NCBI GenBank assembly: GCA_041874725.1
Contig: CP097466.1
Span: 5,518,001-5,582,000, forward strand
Length of the DNA stretch: 64,000 nucleotides
Reading direction: 5' to 3'
DNA from: Duganella sp. BuS-21
Lineage (GTDB): Bacteria > Pseudomonadota > Gammaproteobacteria > Burkholderiales > Burkholderiaceae_D
The notes beneath the pieces were generated by a model. That model had not been told where the DNA came from. It worked only from the letters and a program-made list of their open reading frames with translations, and did no database searches. Position numbers and translations under genes: made by a program. Within the stretch, counting starts at the first letter, position 1, and every line of letters starts with the position of its first letter. Positions 24,419 to 32,431 of this stretch are shown here, in pieces.

Positions 24419-26281
24419 TTAGCGTTTCAGCTGCGACAAGTCGCGCACCGCGCCGCGATCGGCGGAGGTGGTCAGCGCCGCATACGCTTGCAGCGCCTGC
24501 GACACATAACGCTCGCGGTTCACCGGCTGCCATGCATCGGCGCCCTTGGCTTCCATCACCGCGCGGCGTGCCGCCAGCTCGGCATCGCTGATGCGCAGGT
24601 TGATGCTGCGGTTCGGGATATCGATATCGATCATATCGCCCTCTTCCACCAGGCCGATGGCGCCGCCTTCCGCCGCTTCCGGCGAAGCATGACCAATCAC
24701 CAGACCCGACGAACCGCCCGAGAAGCGACCATCCGTGAACAGTGCGCACGCCTTGCCCAACCCTTTGGACTTGATGTATGAAGTCGGATACAGCATCTCC
24801 TGCATGCCAGGACCGCCCTTTGGACCTTCGTAGCGGATGATGACCGCATCGCCTTCGTGCACGGTGTCGCCCAGGATGGCTTCCACCGCCGCATCCTGCG
24901 ATTCAAACACGCGCGCCTTGCCGCTGAACTTCAGGATGCTCTCATCCACGCCTGCGGTCTTTACGATGCAGCCGTTCAGCGCCAGGTTGCCGTACAAAAC
25001 AGCCAGGCCGCCATCCTGCGAATAGGCGTGTTGCTTGTCGCGGATACAGCCGGTGCTGCGGTCCAGGTCCAGCGTAGCAAAACGCTCCGATTGCGAGAAT
25101 GCCACCTGGGTCGGCACGCCGCCCGGCGCCGCGCGGAACAGCTGGTGCACGGCCGGATCGTCGCTGCGCTTGATGTCGTTGCGTTCAATCGCATCGCCCA
25201 GGGTCGGCGCATGGATGGTCGGACGCGAAATATCGAGCAAGCCGCCGCGCGCCAATTCGCCAAGGATGGCAATGATGCCGCCGGCGCGGTGCACGTCTTC
25301 GATGTGGAACTTGTCGGTCATCGGCGCGACCTTGCACAGGCAAGGCACTTTGCGCGAGATGCGGTCGATGTCGGCCATGGTGAAGTCCACGCCCGCTTCG
25401 TGCGCCGCCGCCAGCAGGTGCAGCACGGTGTTGGTGGAACCGCCCATCGACACGTCCAGCGCCATGGCGTTTTCAAAGGTGGCCTTGTTGGCGATGGTGC
25501 GCGGCAGGATCGAATAGTCGTCCTGCTCGTAGTGGCGCTTGGCCAGTTCCACGATCAGGCGGCCGGCGCGCAGGAACAGCTGTTCGCGGTCGGCGTGGGT
25601 GGCGAGAATGGTGCCGTTACCCGGCAGCGACAAGCCCAGCGCCTCGGTCAAACAGTTCATCGAGTTGGCCGTGAACATGCCCGAGCAGGAACCGCAGGTA
25701 GGACAGGCGGAACGCTCGATCTCGGCCACGTCGGCATCGCTGACGGTGGTGTCGCCGGCCTTGATCATGGCGTCCACCAGATCGAGCTTGATGATCTTCT
25801 GGCTGCCGTTGACGACCTTGACGACCTTGCCCGCTTCCATCGGGCCGCCGGAGACAAACACCACCGGAATATTGAGGCGCATGGCGGCCATCAGCATGCC
25901 CGGCGTGATCTTGTCGCAGTTGGAGATGCAGACCATCGCATCGGCGCAGTGGGCATTGACCATGTACTCGACCGAGTCGGCGATCAGGTCGCGCGATGGC
26001 AGCGAGTACAACATGCCGCCGTGGCCCATGGCGATGCCGTCATCGACGGCGATGGTGTTGAATTCCTTGGCGACGCCGCCGGCTTTCTCGATCTCGCGCG
26101 CCACCAGCTGACCCAGGTCCTTCAGGTGTACGTGACCGGGCACGAACTGCGTGAAGGAATTGACTACGGCAACGATCGGCTTGTCGAAATCGCCGTCTTT
26201 CATGCCGGTTGCGCGCCAGAGGGCGCGGGCGCCGGCCATGTTGCGGCCGTGGGTGGTGGTGCGGGAACGGTATTGCGGCAT
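24419..26281 (-). CDS. ilvD: Dihydroxy-acid dehydratase
   Basis: 620 aa, E. coli-type long form (616). Conserved cysteines for the iron-sulfur cluster are in [14 protein letters not shown] and [21 protein letters not shown]-terminal [17 protein letters not shown] and C-terminal [20 protein letters not shown] are diagnostic. It dehydrates dihydroxy-isovalerate and dihydroxy-methylvalerate in valine/isoleucine synthesis. It is divergent from a LysR gene with a palindromic LysR-type site between them. Confidence 0.97.
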   Translation of the reverse strand: MPQYRSRTTTHGRNMAGARALWRATGMKDGDFDKPIVAVVNSFTQFVPGHVHLKDLGQLVAREIEKAGGVAKEFNTIAVDDGIAMGHGGMLYSLPSRDLIADSVEYMVNAHCADAMVCISNCDKITPGMLMAAMRLNIPVVFVSGGPMEAGKVVKVVNGSQKIIKLDLVDAMIKAGDTTVSDADVAEIERSACPTCGSCSGMFTANSMNCLTEALGLSLPGNGTILATHADREQLFLRAGRLIVELAKRHYEQDDYSILPRTIANKATFENAMALDVSMGGSTNTVLHLLAAAHEAGVDFTMADIDRISRKVPCLCKVAPMTDKFHIEDVHRAGGIIAILGELARGGLLDISRPTIHAPTLGDAIERNDIKRSDDPAVHQLFRAAPGGVPTQVAFSQSERFATLDLDRSTGCIRDKQHAYSQDGGLAVLYGNLALNGCIVKTAGVDESILKFSGKARVFESQDAAVEAILGDTVHEGDAVIIRYEGPKGGPGMQEMLYPTSYIKSKGLGKACALFTDGRFSGGSSGLVIGHASPEAAEGGAIGLVEEGDMIDIDIPNRSINLRISDAELAARRAVMEAKGADAWQPVNRERYVSQALQAYAALTTSADRGAVRDLSQLKR

Positions 26282-26358
26282 GATGTTTCTCCAATGGTAA
26301 GGCTAGCCTAAGAGTGTGCGACTACCCTGCCACCGTGTCAAATATATGATTTCCGCTA

Positions 26359-26383
26359 CTGTGATTCGTATAGAATATCACAG
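26359..26383. promoter_or_regulatory. Palindromic regulator site between ilvD and lysR
   Basis: CTGTGAT (26359-26365), 11-bp spacer, ATCACAG (26377-26383): perfect inverted repeat in the 126-bp divergent gap, 25 bp from the lysR start. LysR-box-like dimensions suggest autoregulation and perhaps ilvD control (inference). Confidence 0.5.
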
Positions 26384-26407
26384 CGATTAAATTACATAGT
26401 TAACCAT

Positions 26408-27304
26408 ATGGAACTGCGCCAGCTCCGCTATTTCGTCACAGTCGCCGAGGAACTCCACTTCGGCAAGGCGGCGCTGCGCCTGCACATGACGCAGCCACCG
26501 CTGTCGCAAACCATCCAGGCGCTGGAGGAAGCGCTGGGCGCGCAGCTGTTCGAGCGCAACCGGCGCGGCGTAGCGTTGACACCGGCCGGCAGCGCCCTGC
26601 TGCCCGAAGCACGGCGCATGCTGGCGCAGGCGCAGGAACTGCCGCAGCTGGTGCAGCGCGCCGCCAGCGGCGAGGTGGGGCGCCTGACGCTGGCCTTCGT
26701 CTCCTCGGCCGACTACAGCGTGCTGCCGCCCTTCCTGCGCGCCTACCGGGCCGCCTATCCGCAGGTGCAGATCACGCTGCAGGAAGCCACCTCCGACCTG
26801 CAGCTGGACGACCTGCTGCACAACCGCATCGACGCCGGCCTGCTGATACCGCCGCTGCCCGACAAGGCGCGCGCGGAACTCGACTACCTGCCGGTGCTGA
26901 ACGAACCGCTGGTGCTGGCCCTGCCCTCCGGCCTGCCGGCGCTGAAGAAGAAAGGCAAGCTGGCATTGGCTACGCTGCCGCCGCTGCCGCTCATCATCTT
27001 CCCGCGCGCGATTGCGCCGGCGCTGCACGACGCCATCCTGTCCGTGTTCCGCGAGGCCGGCATCACGCCGGAGATCGGGCAGGAAGCGATCCAGATGCAA
27101 ACCATCGTCAGCCTGGTCTCGGCCGGCATCGGCATGGCGCTGGTGCCGCAGTCCGTCTCCAACCTGATGCGGACCGGGGTAGAATACCGGGCGCTCAGCC
27201 ACGCCACGCCGCTGGTCGAAACCGGCCTGGCATGGCGGCGCGATAACGCCTCGCCGGTGCTGCACGGCTTTTTGGAATTATTAAGGAAGAATACTCTATG
27301 CTGA
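26408..27304 (+). CDS. LysR-family transcriptional regulator
   Basis: 298 aa. HTH: LRYFVTVAEELHFGKAALRL, then HMTQPPLSQTIQALEEALGA. The effector domain contains SSADYSVLPPFLRAYRAAYP. This is the CatR/BenM/CbnR-like subgroup with a benzoate/muconate-type N-terminus. It is divergent from ilvD, and its stop overlaps the lgt start by 7 bp (ATGCTGA), so it and lgt are co-transcribed. Its effector is unknown; IlvY-like control of ilvD is possible but not supported by specific residues. Confidence 0.9.
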   Translation: MELRQLRYFVTVAEELHFGKAALRLHMTQPPLSQTIQALEEALGAQLFERNRRGVALTPAGSALLPEARRMLAQAQELPQLVQRAASGEVGRLTLAFVSSADYSVLPPFLRAYRAAYPQVQITLQEATSDLQLDDLLHNRIDAGLLIPPLPDKARAELDYLPVLNEPLVLALPSGLPALKKKGKLALATLPPLPLIIFPRAIAPALHDAILSVFREAGITPEIGQEAIQMQTIVSLVSAGIGMALVPQSVSNLMRTGVEYRALSHATPLVETGLAWRRDNASPVLHGFLELLRKNTLC

Positions 27305-28158
27305 ACCACCCGATGCCCGATCCCATCGCCCTGCAAATCGGGCCAGTCGCCATCCACTGGTATGGCTTGATGTACGTGCTGGCCTTTGCGCTGTTCATCG
27401 CCTTGGGCCGGGTGCGCATCAAGCAGCCGCACATCGCCGCGCAGCTGTGGAAGAAAGAGGATCTGGACGACATGCTGTTCTACGGCATGATGGGTGTGAT
27501 CATCGGCGGCCGGCTGGGGGAGGTGCTGTTCTACGAGCCGGCCAAATACTTCGCCGATCCGATTGAAATCTTCAAGGTCTGGCACGGCGGCATGTCCTTT
27601 CACGGCGGCTTTATCGGCGTGCTGGTGGCGATGTCGCTGTGGGCGCGCAAGGTCGGGCGCAACATCCTCGATGTGTACGACTTCATCGCACCGCTGGTGC
27701 CGCTCGGTTACGCGGCCGGCCGCATGGGTAACTTCATCAACGCCGAACTGCCGGGCCGCGTGGTGAGCGATCAATCGCTGCCATGGGCCATGCTGTGGCC
27801 GGATATCCGCTACCCGCTGCATCCCGATCCGGTGTTCCTGCAAGGCCTGCGCCACCCATCGCCGCTGTACCAGATGCTGATCGACGGCCTGGTCGTGTTT
27901 GTGATGTTGTGGCTATTCTCGCGCAAGGCGCGTCCGCGTTTGGCTGTGGGCGCGTTCTACACGCTGCTGTATGGCTGCGCGCGCACCTTCACCGAAAACT
28001 ATCGCACGCCGGATTGGGAGCGCGTGATCGCCGGTATCCCGATCACCTCGGGCCAGGCACTGTCGCTGCCGATGATCGTCGCGGCCATCGCCATGCTGGT
28101 ATGGGCGTACCAAGCGCGCCAGCAAGGCCGCCCTCCGATCCTTACTTCAAAAGTTTGA
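27298..28158 (+). CDS. lgt: Prolipoprotein diacylglyceryl transferase
   Basis: 286 aa with seven membrane helices. Lgt signatures: WHGGMSFHGGFIGV and the loop GRMGNFINAELPGRVV, with C-terminal RTFTENYRTPD. It attaches diacylglycerol to the lipobox cysteine in the inner membrane, the first step of lipoprotein maturation. Start ATG 27298 lies within the end of the upstream lysR gene. The 3' end overlaps the convergent EVE gene by 17 bp. Confidence 0.96.
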   Translation: MLNHPMPDPIALQIGPVAIHWYGLMYVLAFALFIALGRVRIKQPHIAAQLWKKEDLDDMLFYGMMGVIIGGRLGEVLFYEPAKYFADPIEIFKVWHGGMSFHGGFIGVLVAMSLWARKVGRNILDVYDFIAPLVPLGYAAGRMGNFINAELPGRVVSDQSLPWAMLWPDIRYPLHPDPVFLQGLRHPSPLYQMLIDGLVVFVMLWLFSRKARPRLAVGAFYTLLYGCARTFTENYRTPDWERVIAGIPITSGQALSLPMIVAAIAMLVWAYQARQQGRPPILTSKV

Positions 28159-28600
28159 CCACCGCCTTCCATTGCGCCGGCGTCACCGGCGTGATGGACA
28201 GGCGAGTGCCCTTCTGCAGCACCACCATGTCTTCCAGCGCGGGGATCGTGCGCATCTCCGCCAGCGGCAACAAGCGCGTTTTCTGCGTGCCCTTCACATC
28301 GATCGAAATCCAGCGTGGCTGCTCTTGCTTGGCCTTGGGGTCGTAGTACTTGGCCTTGGCGTCGAACTGCGACGCATCGGGATACGGCACGCTGACGATT
28401 TCCGCCAACCCGGCAATGCCAGGCTGCGGGCAGCTGGAGTGATAAAACAGCACGCCGTCGCCAGGCTTCATCTGGTCGCGCATGAAATTGCGCGCCTGGT
28501 AGTTGCGCACGCCGAACCACGCGGTGGTTTGATCGGGTGACGCCATCACATCGTCAATACTCACTTCATCCGGCTCGGATTTCATCAACCAGTATTGCAT
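28142..28600 (-). CDS. EVE-domain protein (PUA-like fold)
   Basis: 152 aa from ATG 28600, preceded by GGAG; an upstream in-frame ATG (28639) overlaps a hairpin and is rejected. Family sequence: YWLMKSEPDEVSIDD, FGVRNYQARNFMRDQMKPGD, GVLFYHSSCPQPGIAGLAEI. EVE domains bind modified bases in RNA or DNA; the role of the housekeeping single-domain form is unknown. The neighbourhood (6S RNA, zapA, zapB upstream on the same strand) is conserved in Betaproteobacteria as far as I know. Confidence 0.9.
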   Translation of the reverse strand: MQYWLMKSEPDEVSIDDVMASPDQTTAWFGVRNYQARNFMRDQMKPGDGVLFYHSSCPQPGIAGLAEIVSVPYPDASQFDAKAKYYDPKAKQEQPRWISIDVKGTQKTRLLPLAEMRTIPALEDMVVLQKGTRLSITPVTPAQWKAVVKLLK

Positions 28601-28614
28601 TCGGATTCTCCAGA

Positions 28615-28658
28615 CGAAAAAAAGCGGCTGCGCATTCACATGCTAACAACCGCTTTTT
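28615..28658 (-). terminator. Hairpin between 6S RNA and the EVE gene
   Basis: AAAAAGCGG and CCGCTTTTT face each other across a loop of about 26 nt, with A/T runs on both sides. Likely termination of transcription coming from zapBA-ssrS. Confidence 0.5.
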
Positions 28659-28667
28659 AGATATAAG

Positions 28668-28842
28668 GCCCCGCATGTGCCGTCTTGCCGGCATCCCGAA
28701 CCTAAAAGGCTCAGGTGGTCACGGTTAGTTCAATTTCGGGTTCATCGGACTAGCGACGCTCTCGCCCATCGAACAAATTTCCACGACCGGTGCAAACAAA
28801 TGGTTCAAGGAATATATGACAAGTCTCGAACACCGCAGGGTG
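28668..28842 (-). ncRNA. ssrS: 6S RNA
   Basis: About 175 nt directly downstream of zapA on the same strand, the conserved position of ssrS. The ends can pair (CCCUGCGGUG with CACAUGCGGGG, including G-U pairs). The middle reads as an imperfect long hairpin with an unpaired central bubble, as in 6S RNA, which mimics an open promoter and binds sigma-70 RNA polymerase. Boundaries are approximate; identification rests on synteny, length and foldability, not on a covariance search. Confidence 0.75.
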
Positions 28843-28889
28843 AGACAGAGTTTACTCTCTTGTGCGCCGCAAAGGAAGACTTTTACAAA

Positions 28890-29201
28890 TTAAAACAGGG
28901 TTTCTTGCGGTGTCAGGGCGGAGTCCAGCACTTTGTGCATGGCCGCCATCTTGGTCTGCACCTCCAGCATGGACATGTCCGACAACGGTCCCTGTGGCGC
29001 TTTCACCGACAGATACTCGCCGGCCACGCTCAGCGCCGCCATCACCGCGATGCGGTCGGTGCCCTTCACTTTACCGGCGTCGCGAATGGCGCTCATCTTC
29101 TTGTCGAGGAAGGCAGCGGCCTTGCGCAGGGCCGGCTCTTCGTCTTCCTTGCAAGCCAGCTTGTAGACCTGGCCCATGATGGTCACGTCCAGTTGGATCA
29201 T
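28890..29201 (-). CDS. zapA: Cell division protein ZapA
   Basis: 103 aa. N-terminal MIQLDVTIMGQVYKLACKED is the ZapA beta-hairpin start; then LRKAAAFLDKKMSAIRDAGK and a C-terminal coiled coil. It bundles FtsZ filaments at the division site. The start overlaps the zapB-like stop by 4 bp, and 6S RNA follows. Confidence 0.93.
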   Translation of the reverse strand: MIQLDVTIMGQVYKLACKEDEEPALRKAAAFLDKKMSAIRDAGKVKGTDRIAVMAALSVAGEYLSVKAPQGPLSDMSMLEVQTKMAAMHKVLDSALTPQETLF

Positions 29202-29437
29202 CGTGCGTCCTCGTTTTCAGGCTGCTCGTCTGCTGCAACAGCATCGAGCGCGGGAATTTTTTCCAGCAAAGCCTCGACCCGGCCGGAGGCTTCGCTCAGG
29301 CGGCGCTGGTAGCCCATGTTTTCCACCACGAGGGCGGCATTGGCTTGGCGTAGTTGTGCATTTTCCCGGCGCAGCGCGGCGGTCATCTCGGCCAGTTGGT
29401 CGATTTTGTCAGAGAGCTCTTGGAATTCGGAAATCAT
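29198..29437 (-). CDS. zapB: ZapB-like coiled-coil cell division protein (TIGR02449 type)
   Basis: 79 aa, nearly all coiled coil: FQELSDKIDQLAEMTAALRR and NAQLRQANAALVVENMGYQR, with an acidic tail. It sits directly upstream of zapA with an ATGA overlap, the usual partner position. ZapB-type proteins connect ZapA to the nucleoid side of the Z-ring. Coiled coils diverge quickly, so the symbol rests mainly on context. Confidence 0.82.
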   Translation of the reverse strand: MISEFQELSDKIDQLAEMTAALRRENAQLRQANAALVVENMGYQRRLSEASGRVEALLEKIPALDAVAADEQPENEDAR

Positions 29438-29528
29438 CCCGCCACTATAGGGAGCGCGCGGGACGCCGTCAACCGAATCGCGTGTTTGCTACCAACAAGC
29501 ACGCGATTTATTTACAGCCTATCAACAA

Positions 29529-32345
29529 TCAAGGCTCGAGGGTCACATGGCCTTCGATGCCGCTGCCCTGGCCTGCTTCAGCTTCGATCAGCACGTTGAT
29601 GTCGCGCTTGCCCGGGCCGGACGGCAGCGTGACGTCCAGCGGCGCGGCGGCGTAGCTGTCCTTCTTGCCGATCAGCTGGCCGTTGAGCCAGATCTCCGCC
29701 TTGCCCTTGATGGCGGCAAAGCGGATCCTGCCCTTGCCGTCCGCCAGGTTCTTGCGCGGCGTGAAGCTGGCGCGGTACAGATGGTACTTGCTGCCGGCGG
29801 CGGCGCGCATCGGCGGCGAGCCCCAGCCCCAGGTATTCATGTCGAAGCTGGCCAGTTTCTGGTTCGGGTCGGGACGCTCGTTGCCGTCCGGCGCGATGCG
29901 CCAGCTGCGCACGAAGGTCAGCGGCGCATCCGCTGGCTCTACATACGGCACGGCGTTCACCGGTTTCACCGGAATGGTCACGCGCGCGGCTTGCAAGCCG
30001 GGCGCGTTGGCGATGATGGTGACGGCGTCCTTGCTCTCGTAGTTGGTCTGCACGATCAGCTGCGCCAGGCCGTTGAACAGGCGGCGCGTGGCGCCCTTCT
30101 CGTCCTCGTGCGAATTCGGATCGCCGTTGCCGTGGCCGATGGAACGGCCACCGCCGCTGACGGCGAACGTGACTTCATTATCCGCAAGCGGTACGGCACG
30201 GCCCTGCGTATCGAGCGCGCGTACGGTGATCGGCATGGCGTCGTAACCATCGCCCGCCAGTTGGGTACGATCCGGCACCAGCTCCAGCGACACCGCCGCG
30301 CCGGTGGTTTCCACCGCCGTGCGCACCACTTCCTTGCCGCCCTTGTAGCCGATGGCTTCCAGCTTGCCCGGCTCGAACGCCACATCGAAGTTGTTCATGC
30401 GGTACGGGTCCACCTTCTGCTCGCCCAGCGCGCGGCCGTTCAGCAGCAGCTGCACGCGCTCGACGTTCGCCATCACCATCACGCGCACGTTCTCGCCCTG
30501 CTTCCAGTTCCAGTGCGGTGCGATGTGGATCAGCGGCTTGTCCTTGATCCATTGCACCTGGTGGATGTAGTACGCGGTTTTTGCAAAGCCGTTCAGGTCC
30601 ATGATGCCGAACACCGAGCTGACCGAAGGCCATTCGTTCGGCGTCGGCTCGCCGCGATAATCGAAGCCGGTCCACACAAAGCCGCCCGCCACGTAAGGAC
30701 GGGTGTCGATGGCTTGCCAGGCGTCGCGGTGGGTGTTGCCCCACTGCGCAGCGTCGTCGTCATAGCTGGCGATGAGGTTCTTTTCTTTCACCGTCTTGTA
30801 CTCGCCGCGCGTCATGAAGGCGGAAGTGTCCTCGGAGCTGGTGAACGGCTTGTTCGGATAGGCCTTGTGGTATTTGTCGTAGTCCGGCACCTGGTAATTG
30901 GCGCCCACCACGTCCACCGCGTGCGAGACATTCAGCTCGGTCAGGAAGCCGCCATTCATGGCCGCCGTCACCGGACGCGTATCGTCCAGCGCCTTTACCA
31001 CGGCCGACATGCGGCGCACCATTTCGTAACCGACTTCGGTGGCTTGCACCGGCTCTTCGTTAAACACCGACCACAGCACGACGCCCGGATGATGGCGGTC
31101 GCGCTTGACCATCCACTCCAGCTGCTTCATGTAATCCGGCGATGGATTGAAGTTGCGGTTTTCATCCATCACCACAAAGCCCATGCGGTCGACCAGGTCC
31201 AGCACTTCCGCCGCCGGCGCATTATGCGAGAAGCGGATGGCGTTCACGCCCATCTCCTTCAGGCGGCGCAGGCGATACTCCCACACCGAATCGGGCACCG
31301 CCACGCCGACGCCGGCGTGATCCTGGTGGATGCACACGCCCTGCAGCTTGAGGTGCACGCCGTTGAGGAAGAAGCCCTGCGCCGCATCGAAGCGGATGGT
31401 GCGGAAGCCGGTGTTGAGCGACACTTCATCGATCGCCTTGCCCGCTTGCAGCACGCGCGTGGTGACGCGATACAGATTGGTTTTCTCGATCGACCACAAG
31501 GCCGGGTTATCGATGGTCAGCGGCAGCTGGACGCCGCTGGTGGCCAGCACCCCCACGCGCGCCGGCGCGCTGCGCCGCGCCACCTGCTTGCCGGACGGGT
31601 CGTACACGGTGACTTCGACGATCACGTCGCCGGCCTGCTTGCCGCTGTTGTTCAGCGTGACTTCGACCGGAATACTCCACTGCTTGTCCTTCACCAGGCG
31701 CGGCGTGGCGTGCACGCCGTCGGTGACCACATGCACCGGGTTGCGCTTGACCAGCCAGCTGTGGCGGTACATGCCTGCGCCCTCATACCACCAGCCTTCC
31801 ATCGCTTCCGCATCCACGCGGATGGCGATGGTGTTCATCGCATCGCCGTAGCGCAGGTAGGGCGTGATGTCGATGTAGCTGGCGTTGTAGCCGGACCAGT
31901 TGCGGTTGACCACATTGCCATTCACCCACACCGTGGCGTGGGTGGCGATGGCGTCGAACTGCAGTTCGAAATGCTTGCCGCGATCGGCGGCGTCCACCTT
32001 CAGGTAGCGGCGATACCAGCCGATGCCGCGCGGGCGGTAGCCCTGCGAGACATTGGCCTTGGGATCGAACGGGCCTTCCACCGCCCAGTCGTGCGGCAGG
32101 TTGAGGCGGCGCCAGTCGGAGTCGTCGTATTCGTTGCCGGCCGCGCCGCCGGCGCTGCCGGCCTTGGCGTTGCCGTAGGATTCTTCATGCCCGAGGATGG
32201 GCGGCTGGACGATGTCGCCCTGGTGGAACAGCCAGCCGCGATCGAGCGACAGGCGCTCGCGCGCTACGGTGCCGGCGCCTGCGCTGGTGCTCATGCCGGC
32301 AAAGGCCAGCATCAACAGGACGGTAGCTATCAGTCGTGTTTTCAA
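29529..32345 (-). CDS. Secreted GH2 beta-galactosidase-type glycoside hydrolase (TTG start)
   Basis: 938 aa. The start is TTG at 32345, six bases after GGAG; it is needed to keep the signal peptide (MKTRLIATVLLMLAFAGMST). Domains: N-terminal jelly-roll sugar-binding (LNLPHDWAVEGPF), immunoglobulin-like, TIM barrel with acid/base Glu in LWSVFNEEP and a nucleophile candidate Glu in PFTSSEDTSA, a DUF4982-like region, an Ig-like segment and a C-terminal beta-sandwich. FSHNAPAAEVLDLVDRMGF is typical of GH2. It probably removes terminal beta-galactose in the periplasm or outside. It is downstream of the TonB receptor. Confidence 0.9.
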   Translation of the reverse strand: MKTRLIATVLLMLAFAGMSTSAGAGTVARERLSLDRGWLFHQGDIVQPPILGHEESYGNAKAGSAGGAAGNEYDDSDWRRLNLPHDWAVEGPFDPKANVSQGYRPRGIGWYRRYLKVDAADRGKHFELQFDAIATHATVWVNGNVVNRNWSGYNASYIDITPYLRYGDAMNTIAIRVDAEAMEGWWYEGAGMYRHSWLVKRNPVHVVTDGVHATPRLVKDKQWSIPVEVTLNNSGKQAGDVIVEVTVYDPSGKQVARRSAPARVGVLATSGVQLPLTIDNPALWSIEKTNLYRVTTRVLQAGKAIDEVSLNTGFRTIRFDAAQGFFLNGVHLKLQGVCIHQDHAGVGVAVPDSVWEYRLRRLKEMGVNAIRFSHNAPAAEVLDLVDRMGFVVMDENRNFNPSPDYMKQLEWMVKRDRHHPGVVLWSVFNEEPVQATEVGYEMVRRMSAVVKALDDTRPVTAAMNGGFLTELNVSHAVDVVGANYQVPDYDKYHKAYPNKPFTSSEDTSAFMTRGEYKTVKEKNLIASYDDDAAQWGNTHRDAWQAIDTRPYVAGGFVWTGFDYRGEPTPNEWPSVSSVFGIMDLNGFAKTAYYIHQVQWIKDKPLIHIAPHWNWKQGENVRVMVMANVERVQLLLNGRALGEQKVDPYRMNNFDVAFEPGKLEAIGYKGGKEVVRTAVETTGAAVSLELVPDRTQLAGDGYDAMPITVRALDTQGRAVPLADNEVTFAVSGGGRSIGHGNGDPNSHEDEKGATRRLFNGLAQLIVQTNYESKDAVTIIANAPGLQAARVTIPVKPVNAVPYVEPADAPLTFVRSWRIAPDGNERPDPNQKLASFDMNTWGWGSPPMRAAAGSKYHLYRASFTPRKNLADGKGRIRFAAIKGKAEIWLNGQLIGKKDSYAAAPLDVTLPSGPGKRDINVLIEAEAGQGSGIEGHVTLEP

Positions 32346-32361
32346 TTCAGTCTCCTGGTAA

Positions 32362-32397
32362 AAAAAAACGGAGCAGCGCCATCACGCACCGCTCCGT
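32362..32397 (-). terminator. Terminator after the TonB-dependent receptor gene
   Basis: ACGGAGC (32368-32374) pairs with GCTCCGT (32391-32397) with an internal GCG/CGC extension; on the minus strand it runs into eight T. It separates the receptor from the GH2 gene, so read-through would be partial. Confidence 0.7.
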
Positions 32398-32431
32398 AAA
32401 ACCACGATAAATCAGGATGAAGGCGTGCTTC

